Shown here piece by piece: positions 23,982 to 29,066 of a stretch of DNA of 29,066 nucleotides (the first letter of the stretch is position 1; each line of letters starts with the position of its first letter). Made by a program: the position numbers and the translations under genes. The notes under the pieces were generated by a model. It saw nothing but the letters and a program-made list of their open reading frames with translations, searched no databases and was not told where the DNA came from. Source of the DNA: CAIZGX01 sp044371535 (GTDB lineage: Bacteria; Bacteroidota; Bacteroidia; Flavobacteriales_D; Sanyastnellaceae); NCBI GenBank assembly GCA_044371535.1, contig JBILTL010000014.1, positions 1-29,066 on the forward strand, in the 5' to 3' direction.

Positions 23982-24017
23982 CAAATGTTTTGCCTCGGGT
24001 TGTAATGTATTTACGAG
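23982..24017 (-). promoter_or_regulatory. Upstream element (18-bp motif plus TTTG) before the 158-aa orphan
   Basis: Minus strand: CTCGTAAATACATTACAA (24017 to 24000), 14 nt, then AACATTTG whose TTTG spans 23985 to 23982, and 4 nt to the ATG. It matches the element at 2005-2040 in 17 of 18 motif bases and in spacing to TTTG. AACATTTG is one base from the -7 consensus. Confidence 0.5.
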
Positions 24018-24050
24018 CTAATTTTTGAAAGAAAATAATTTTTATTTGGA

Positions 24051-24073
24051 CTTAGTGTAATTTTTACACTAAG
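24051..24073. promoter_or_regulatory. Perfect 10-bp inverted repeat upstream of pfkA (candidate operator)
   Basis: Arms CTTAGTGTAA (24051-24060) and TTACACTAAG (24064-24073) around TTT. It sits 21 nt before the pfkA ATG, within the 117-nt divergent gap. TTTG (24045-24048) and TAAGTTAG (24070-24077) flank it with a 21-nt spacer, so the palindrome may overlap the promoter, as a repressor operator would. No regulator gene is adjacent. A hairpin in the mRNA leader is the alternative. Confidence 0.6.
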
Positions 24074-24094
24074 TTAGCATTCAAGAAATTTATC

Positions 24095-25081
24095 ATGAAT
24101 AGTTCAGGAATAAAAAGAATTGGTGTTCTGACCAGTGGAGGTGATGCTCCGGGTATGAATGCCGCTATACGCGCGGTAGTTCGTGCATGCGCTTTTCACA
24201 ACGTAGAGGTGGAAGGAATCTTTCAAGGCTATGCTGGATTAATTGCAGGTGACTTCAAACGTTTGAATGAACGTTCGGTTGCACGCATCTTGGGTCGTGG
24301 CGGTACCATCTTGAAATCTTCACGTTGCAAAGAATTTCACACCGTGGAAGGAAGAGCCAAAGCCGTTGAACAAATGAAGAAGCACCACATCGATGCACTT
24401 ATTACCATAGGTGGAAATGGAACTTTCACAGGAGCGCACATTCTTTCGCAAGAATCCGGCTTGCCTGTTATGGGAATTCCAGGAAGTATCGATAACGATT
24501 TATATGGAACCGATCACTGTATTGGTTTCGATACTGCGACAAACACTGTTGTAGATGCAGTAGATAAAATTCGTGATACAGCGACTTCACACAATCGAAT
24601 TTTCTTTGTGGAAGTAATGGGAAGAAACAGCGGGTTTATCGCTTTGAAGGCCGGTATTGCTGCAGGTGCCATTGCCATTGTTCTCCCGGAAGATGAAATG
24701 ACTTCTGAAGAATTAATGCAAATTCTTCGCGCAAGTGAAGACAGCGGTAAGTCAAGTTCAATCGTAATCGTTGCTGAAGGAGCTAAGAGCGGAACAGCTT
24801 ATGAACTAGCGAACAAGGTGGCTTCTGAAAATCCAGATTACGACACCCGTGTATCTGTTTTAGGACACCTGCAACGTGGCGGAGCGCCTAGTTGTTACGA
24901 CCGCGTGATTTCATCACGAATGGGAGTTGCAGCTGTTGAAGGTTTGCTTCAAGGCAGAAAGGATGTGATGGTTGGAATTGTGAACGACAGAGAAACCTAC
25001 ACTTCTTTAGAAGAGGCCATCACACGCAGCAATCTTCCAAACAGAGATGAATTGAGAATAGCTCGAATACTTGCGATATAA
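24095..25081 (+). CDS. pfkA: 6-phosphofructokinase
   Basis: PfkA phosphorylates fructose-6-phosphate, the committed step of glycolysis. The 328-residue protein has TSGGDAPGMNAAIRAV (13-28), SSRCKEF (75-81), the catalytic PGSIDNDLYGTD (129-140, base Asp133), the GRNSGFIAL loop and LGHLQRGGAPS near the C-terminus. The metal/ATP loop reads IGGNGT (105-110): the Asp normally found at the third position is Asn, while the following Gly that marks the ATP-using form is kept. The protein is otherwise complete, so I treat it as active or at least not a pseudogene. It is first in a run pfkA-gap-kinase-pgmB, with gap 18 nt downstream, and is probably controlled at the inverted repeat at 24051-24073. Confidence 0.96.
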   Translation: MNSSGIKRIGVLTSGGDAPGMNAAIRAVVRACAFHNVEVEGIFQGYAGLIAGDFKRLNERSVARILGRGGTILKSSRCKEFHTVEGRAKAVEQMKKHHIDALITIGGNGTFTGAHILSQESGLPVMGIPGSIDNDLYGTDHCIGFDTATNTVVDAVDKIRDTATSHNRIFFVEVMGRNSGFIALKAGIAAGAIAIVLPEDEMTSEELMQILRASEDSGKSSSIVIVAEGAKSGTAYELANKVASENPDYDTRVSVLGHLQRGGAPSCYDRVISSRMGVAAVEGLLQGRKDVMVGIVNDRETYTSLEEAITRSNLPNRDELRIARILAI

Positions 25082-25099
25082 CATTAAAAAAAGAATAAG

Positions 25100-26083
25100 A
25101 TGAAAAAAGTAGCAATCAATGGTTTTGGACGTATCGGCCGCATGTGCTTTCGTCACACATTAACCGATAACAATATTGAAGTAGTCGCAGTAAACGACTT
25201 GACAGATGTTAAGACGCTTGCTCACTTATTGAAATACGATAGTATTCATGGAAGAGTGAATGCAGAAGTTTCTGCTGATGGTGAATTCTTGGTGGTGAAC
25301 GGAAAGAAAATTCGTGTGTATGCGGAAAAAGACCCGTCGAATTTACCTTGGGGTGAATTGAATGTCGATGTGGTTATTGAAAGCACCGGTTTCTTCACAG
25401 ACGACGTGAGTGCCGGAAAGCACATCACTGCAGGAGCGAAGAAAGTTGTTATCTCTGCGCCAGCCACAGGTAATGTGAAGACAATTGTTTTGGGTGTGAA
25501 CGACGATACACTTACGTCGGAAGATCTAATTGTTTCGAATGCATCGTGCACAACAAACTGTTTGGCTCCAATTGCGAAAGTGTTGAACGATACATTCGGA
25601 ATTGAAAAAGGATATATCACAACCGTTCACGCATACACTGCCGATCAACGTTTGCAAGATGCTCCGCACAAAGATTTACGCAGAGCTCGCGCAGCAGCAT
25701 TAAGCATGGTGCCAACCAGCACGGGCGCTGCAAAGGCAGTTGGATTGGTTCTTCCAGAATTGAAAGGAAAGTTAGACGGTGTTGCCGTTCGCGTCCCAAC
25801 ACCAGACGGATCATTAACAGACTTAGTGGCTATCTTGAAAACAGATGTGACGAAAGAGGAAGTGAATGCAGCCATGAAGGCAGCAGCTGAAGGTCCAATG
25901 AAAGGAATACTTGAGTACTGTGTTGATCCAATCGTAAGTATTGACGTAGTTGGAAATCCAGCGAGCAGTATCTTCGATGCGGATCTAACATCAGCCAATG
26001 GAAACATGGTGAAGATTATGTCTTGGTACGATAACGAAGCAGGATATAGCAAACGAGTTATAGATCTCCTTCACAAGATGTAA
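25100..26083 (+). CDS. gap: Glyceraldehyde-3-phosphate dehydrogenase, type I
   Basis: Catalyses oxidative phosphorylation of glyceraldehyde-3-phosphate with NAD in glycolysis. The 327-residue protein begins with the Rossmann motif INGFGRIGRM, has VVAVNDL after the second strand (Asp of NAD ribose binding), the catalytic Cys in SNASCTTNCLAP, and TTVHAYTADQRLQDAPHKD with the active-site His. The C-terminal WYDNEAGYSKRVIDLL is complete. DAPHKD, with Pro, favours NAD over NADP. The gene follows pfkA by 18 nt and precedes the kinase gene by 39 nt, in a run of four sugar-metabolism genes. Confidence 0.98.
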   Translation: MKKVAINGFGRIGRMCFRHTLTDNNIEVVAVNDLTDVKTLAHLLKYDSIHGRVNAEVSADGEFLVVNGKKIRVYAEKDPSNLPWGELNVDVVIESTGFFTDDVSAGKHITAGAKKVVISAPATGNVKTIVLGVNDDTLTSEDLIVSNASCTTNCLAPIAKVLNDTFGIEKGYITTVHAYTADQRLQDAPHKDLRRARAAALSMVPTSTGAAKAVGLVLPELKGKLDGVAVRVPTPDGSLTDLVAILKTDVTKEEVNAAMKAAAEGPMKGILEYCVDPIVSIDVVGNPASSIFDADLTSANGNMVKIMSWYDNEAGYSKRVIDLLHKM

Positions 26084-26122
26084 TTCAGATTGAAATAGAA
26101 AATAAAAAGTAAACAAAGAGAA

Positions 26123-26986
26123 ATGATACTTATAGCTGATAGCGGGTCCACTAAATGTGATTGGGCTCTCATTGACGAGAAAGGATCTCGATTAGGAAAT
26201 TTTGAAACGATGGGGTTGAATCCATATTTTCATGATGAAAAAGTAGTTGAAGCTGCAATTAGAGGAAATGCACCTCTTGCTTTGCAAGCAGACGCTATTT
26301 CGCATATTTATTTTTATGGTGCTGGAAGCAGCACGCCAAAGATGTGCGGAATTATTGAACGCGGTTTGCGTGCTGTTTTTCCAAAAGCTGAATTGTTGGT
26401 TGAACATGATTTATTAGGCAGCGCTTATTCAACATACGACGGGGAAGCTTGTATCTCTTGTATCCTTGGAACAGGGAGTAATTCTTGTTTCTTCGATGGG
26501 AAAGATATTCATGAGTCAGTTCCTTCATTGGCTTATATCTTAGGCGATGAGGCTAGCGGTTCTTACTTCGGTAAAATTTTGTTGCGTGAGTATTTCTACA
26601 AAAAACTTCCTTCTGAAATAGCTGAAGCTTTTGAGAAGAGCTTCCCATTGAGCAAAGACGAATTCATTTCGAAAATATACCGCGAGCCAAACGCAAACGT
26701 ATACCTTGCGAGTTTCACTCGCTTCATTGGAAACTTCGCTCATCATCCACATGTGATGAATTGGGTCGTAAACGGTATGCGTGAGTTCTTGGATATTCAC
26801 GTGAAGTCTTTTGAAAATTGGGACAAAGTTCCGGTACACTTTGTTGGTTCAATTTCACACTATTTCAAACACTGTTTGGAAGAGGCTTGCAGATTGGAAG
26901 GCGTTCGTTTGGGTAACATCATTAAGAAGCCTATCGATGGACTTGTGAACTATCATGTGAAATACGTTTTTCATCACGCAGAATGA
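26123..26986 (+). CDS. BadF/BadG/BcrA/BcrD-type ATPase, N-acetylglucosamine-kinase-like
   Basis: A 287-residue ASKHA-fold protein. The phosphate-1 motif is ADSGSTKCDWALID (5-18); the second phosphate motif is ILGTGSNSCFFDG (about 114-126), followed by LGDEASGSYFGK; the adenosine motif is near VHFVGSISHYF. This is the small single-domain-pair form found across Bacteroidota and usually annotated as N-acetylglucosamine kinase, which phosphorylates GlcNAc from cell-wall recycling or chitin. The substrate here is not proven: the operon context (pfkA, gap, pgmB) fits a glucose or glucosamine kinase. The pgmB ATG overlaps its stop (ATGA), so the two are coupled. Confidence 0.88.
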   Translation: MILIADSGSTKCDWALIDEKGSRLGNFETMGLNPYFHDEKVVEAAIRGNAPLALQADAISHIYFYGAGSSTPKMCGIIERGLRAVFPKAELLVEHDLLGSAYSTYDGEACISCILGTGSNSCFFDGKDIHESVPSLAYILGDEASGSYFGKILLREYFYKKLPSEIAEAFEKSFPLSKDEFISKIYREPNANVYLASFTRFIGNFAHHPHVMNWVVNGMREFLDIHVKSFENWDKVPVHFVGSISHYFKHCLEEACRLEGVRLGNIIKKPIDGLVNYHVKYVFHHAE

Positions 26987-27609
26987 AAGGAGCCATTTTC
27001 GATTTAGACGGAGTTCTTGTTGACACCGCGAAATATCATTATCAAGCCTGGAAGCGATTGGCGAATTCTGTGGGTGTTGAATTTTCATTGGACGATAACG
27101 AGCACCTGAAAGGAGTGAGTCGCGCTGAATCTTTGGAAATCATTCTGAGGAAAGGAAATATAGAGAAGTCGGCAGAGGAGAAGCAGGCGCTCATGGACGT
27201 TAAAAATGAGTGGTATTTGGAATTGGCTGCTGAGATGAATCCCGATGAAGCCTTACCCGGTGCCATTCCATTTTTGGAATCTTGCAAGGAAAGAGGAATT
27301 AAGATAGCCTTGGGCTCTTCTTCGAAGAACGCTCCAATGATTTTAGAACGTTTAGGAATTACTCATTTGTTCGATGCCATTGTAGACGGAAACGTTGTTT
27401 CTAAATCGAAACCAGATCCAACTGTTTTTCTAACAGCTGCAGAACAATTAGGTTTAACTCCAAGTGAGTGTATCGTTTTCGAAGACGCTATTTCAGGCGT
27501 GCAAGCCGCTAAAACAGGCGGGTTCTATTGTGTGGGTATTGGAACGAAAGAAGTTCTTCCTTTAGCCGATGAGATTGCTACTACACTCGGAGAGTATAGC
27601 GTAAGGTAA
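26983..27609 (+). CDS. pgmB: Beta-phosphoglucomutase (HAD superfamily)
   Basis: Interconverts beta-glucose-1-phosphate and glucose-6-phosphate, typically downstream of maltose or trehalose phosphorylases. The 208-residue protein has the HAD motif I FDLDGVLVDTAKYHYQAW (nucleophile Asp7, acid/base Asp9), the cap-domain sequence with the HLKGVSRAESLEIIL substrate loop, motif II Ser in LGSSSKNA, Lys in SKSKPDPTVF and motif IV FEDAISGVQAAK. The HLKGVSR segment is what separates beta-PGM from other HAD phosphatases. No phosphorylase gene is in the window. Coupled with the upstream kinase gene and closed by the terminator at 27610-27640. Confidence 0.93.
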   Translation: MKGAIFDLDGVLVDTAKYHYQAWKRLANSVGVEFSLDDNEHLKGVSRAESLEIILRKGNIEKSAEEKQALMDVKNEWYLELAAEMNPDEALPGAIPFLESCKERGIKIALGSSSKNAPMILERLGITHLFDAIVDGNVVSKSKPDPTVFLTAAEQLGLTPSECIVFEDAISGVQAAKTGGFYCVGIGTKEVLPLADEIATTLGEYSVR

Positions 27610-27640
27610 AAGAAAAAACAGCGCAGATGCGCTGTTTCTA
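27610..27640. terminator. Bidirectional terminator between pgmB and the small membrane-protein gene
   Basis: Stem AAACAGCGC / GCGCTGTTT with loop AGAT (27616-27637). On the minus strand it is followed by TTTTTTCTTTT, a strong terminator for the convergent gene at 27661. On the plus strand the T-run is short (TTTCTATATTC) but serves pgmB. Confidence 0.88.
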
Positions 27641-27660
27641 TATTCACTTGTTTGTTTTGA

Positions 27661-27966
27661 TTATCCGTAAATAGAATAAATATTTAGGGCAACCCAAATT
27701 ATATTCCAGTAGGCGATTCCTTTATTCATTTTGGTTCTAAGTGGTTTCACAAATAGAATTAAAAATGCAATGGCGAGTGCACTAATGTTTAAGAACCAAA
27801 TTGCACCAGCAATATTATCGAAGGCTCCTGCTATATCGCCATGTAAGATTTTTTTCAATCCTTTACCGGCTAGAGCGAAATAAAGAATGATTTCAATGAG
27901 CTCTAAGCCAAATACAATAAGATTGGCTTGCCATGTCTTTAAAGACTTTTTTTCGGTTGTTTCCAT
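27661..27966 (-). CDS. Small integral membrane protein of unknown function
   Basis: A 101-residue protein with three predicted membrane helices (about 15-35, 53-75 and 84-100) and short charged ends (METTEKKSLK at the N-terminus, KPLRTKMNKG between helices 2 and 3). I do not recognise a family. A TATTTTTG box lies about 55 nt upstream and the shared terminator downstream, so it looks like a single-gene unit with a leader of about 50 nt. Nearby genes give no clue. Confidence 0.75.
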   Translation of the reverse strand: METTEKKSLKTWQANLIVFGLELIEIILYFALAGKGLKKILHGDIAGAFDNIAGAIWFLNISALAIAFLILFVKPLRTKMNKGIAYWNIIWVALNIYSIYG

Positions 27967-28021
27967 TTTTTGTTTGTTTTTAGTTAAGATTTGGTGAAAC
28001 TAATAAAAAAAATCTTGAAGG

Positions 28022-28029
28022 CAAAAATA
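28022..28029 (-). promoter_or_regulatory. Putative -7 promoter box TATTTTTG for the small membrane-protein gene
   Basis: TATTTTTG on the minus strand is a full TAnnTTTG match in the 132-nt gap after the MORN-like gene. No clean TTTG -33 box is seen at 18-21 nt, and the surrounding sequence is AT-rich, which raises the chance of coincidence. Confidence 0.45.
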
Positions 28030-28098
28030 TTTGACTGAAAAATTTTAGATCTCTCGGTCTGTTTTTTTTGTTGTTAATAGAACGTTATTGTCTAAAAC

Positions 28099-29066
28099 TC
28101 AATCCCAATACATGTGCTGATAATCGTACATGTTCGGTTGACTCCAATCGCCGCGACCGTTATAGAACTCGATGTCACCATCGTCGTATAAGGTGAAGAT
28201 TTTGGATGTTCCGTATGTGTTTAGTGTAACAACATTCGCATTAACTGATTCCTTTCGTTCAATTTCAAAGCTGGTGTAGGTATTTCCTCGCCATCCAAAC
28301 CCCACCTTCTCTTGAAGGTAATTCGGGTATATATAACCGCTATTGTTGGGGAAGAATGGATCTAGCATTTCGTTGAATGAACCAATGCCGTGGTAATCTT
28401 CGTTAGTTAGTTGGAAGGAACAATAACCGCCTTGTTTCAATTTATTCGAAATCGTAAATCCTCTAGAAACCAAAATCGAATCAATCTGCTTTTCATGAGG
28501 GTCATAAATGCTAACCGGCGCGGAGAATGTATAGGAAATTATCCCATCTACATTCGTGGTGGTAGATGGAAGGAAGGTGTATCCGTTTTGATTGCAATAT
28601 TCAACCACCTTCCATAGAATCTCGGCGTCTTGTATAATTTTCTCTTTTGAAATGAAACTCGGAAAGGCTTCTTGCAAACTGCTGTTGTGGAATTGATACA
28701 TGTACTTGCTTACAACTGCTGCTTTCCATGCTTTCAGTTCTTCAGTCGGAGCAGAGCCAATTTTAAGCGATGAAGGTGTTTCACATTTCCCGAATTTGAA
28801 TCCCGAAGAATAGAAGCAGTTCTTTGTAACATTTCCCAAGGAGTCTTTTTGAATCCAGTTTCCATTCAGCAAGTCAAAGGAATAATTTTTTTCACTTTGA
28901 AGTTTTCCATTCGGAAAGAAGTCTCTTTCGGTTTGTTCTTTTTCGTGAAGAATAAGTTCCCATTTGAAATTCCCATTTTCATAGAACTTCTCAATGTGTT
29001 GGTCTGAAATTCCATCTTTGTAGGTATAGTAAGTCTGTGATTCTAATTTTCCTGGAGCGTAATAGT
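28099..29066 (-). CDS. MORN/YwqK-like repeat protein (partial, N-terminus outside window)
   Basis: The frame is open from the right edge to the stop at 28099; 321 complete codons are visible. The visible N-terminal part repeats the MORN-like pattern of YwqK proteins: YYAPGKLESQTYYTYKDG, FYENGNFKWELILHEKEQ, FFPNGKLQSEKNYSFDLLNG, each tyrosine/phenylalanine, Asn-Gly and lysine rich. The C-terminal 230 residues lose the repeats and form a separate domain I do not recognise, with several aromatic residues and an acidic, Tyr-rich end (NMYDYQHMYWD). Proteins of this kind are often secreted in Bacteroidota, but the signal peptide would lie outside the window. A TTG at 28872 could be read as a start, but the repeats continue upstream of it. 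Confidence 0.8.
   Translation of the reverse strand, partial: YYAPGKLESQTYYTYKDGISDQHIEKFYENGNFKWELILHEKEQTERDFFPNGKLQSEKNYSFDLLNGNWIQKDSLGNVTKNCFYSSGFKFGKCETPSSLKIGSAPTEELKAWKAAVVSKYMYQFHNSSLQEAFPSFISKEKIIQDAEILWKVVEYCNQNGYTFLPSTTTNVDGIISYTFSAPVSIYDPHEKQIDSILVSRGFTISNKLKQGGYCSFQLTNEDYHGIGSFNEMLDPFFPNNSGYIYPNYLQEKVGFGWRGNTYTSFEIERKESVNANVVTLNTYGTSKIFTLYDDGDIEFYNGRGDWSQPNMYDYQHMYWD

Noticed and set aside
28870..28872. TTG start of the MORN-like gene
   Set aside because: The frame and the repeat pattern continue upstream to the window edge, so the gene is simply truncated by the window.
1..29066. tRNA, rRNA, transposase, integrase or phage genes
   Set aside because: None found by eye; nearly all sequence is explained by the listed genes.

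Overview
The window looks like ordinary chromosome from a free-living member of the Bacteroidota, most likely order Flavobacteriales. The support is: PUR-family (DUF3276) and DUF3127 proteins, a TPR/PD40/OmpA-type envelope protein, several promoters of the Bacteroidota type (-33 TTTG, -7 TAnnTTTG), few Shine-Dalgarno-like sequences, and TGA used as a stop. I would not name a genus from sequence alone. No rRNA, tRNA, CRISPR array, insertion sequence or phage gene was seen.

Layout. 1-1711 (minus): haem-export genes ccmB and ccmC, ccmC running off the left edge. 1746-3460 (minus): an orphan small protein, a WYL-domain regulator and a DUF3127 protein. 3515-3757: an unusual intergenic array of tiny, mutually different palindromes set between direct CGAATG / CATTCG separators; it reaches into the 3' end of the next gene. 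3746-8731 (minus): a tight run, probably one operon, etfB-etfA-bifunctional nuclease-purE-flavin reductase-nucleoside permease. 8797-10938 (minus): RsmI-like methylase, low-molecular-weight tyrosine phosphatase and arginase. 11052-12667 (minus): PUR protein with its own promoter and terminator, and 3-hydroxyacyl-CoA dehydrogenase. 12695-14851 (plus): a TPR-PD40-OmpA-DUF1573 fusion. 14852-17404 (minus): clpC. 17603-22295 (plus): gyrA, a secreted TPR protein and a DnaB-like protein that has lost the Walker A lysine. 22292-23977 (minus): a secreted phosphatase-like/LysM protein and a second orphan. 24095-27609 (plus): a sugar-metabolism operon pfkA-gap-BadF/NagK-like kinase-pgmB. 27661-29066 (minus): a small membrane protein and a truncated MORN/YwqK-like protein.

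How the genes fit together. The window is mostly housekeeping. ETF alpha/beta and the 3-hydroxyacyl-CoA dehydrogenase belong to fatty-acid beta-oxidation, and CcmB/C to cytochrome c maturation. The pfkA-gap-kinase-pgmB group feeds sugar phosphates into glycolysis, and a perfect 10-bp inverted repeat upstream of pfkA is a candidate operator for it. The observations most worth a second look are the nested mini-palindrome array, an 18-bp motif shared by the upstream regions of the two orphan genes, the degenerate DnaB-like protein with an SSB-like acidic tail, and several genes whose -7 boxes lie only 4-5 nt from the start codon, which predicts leaderless mRNAs.
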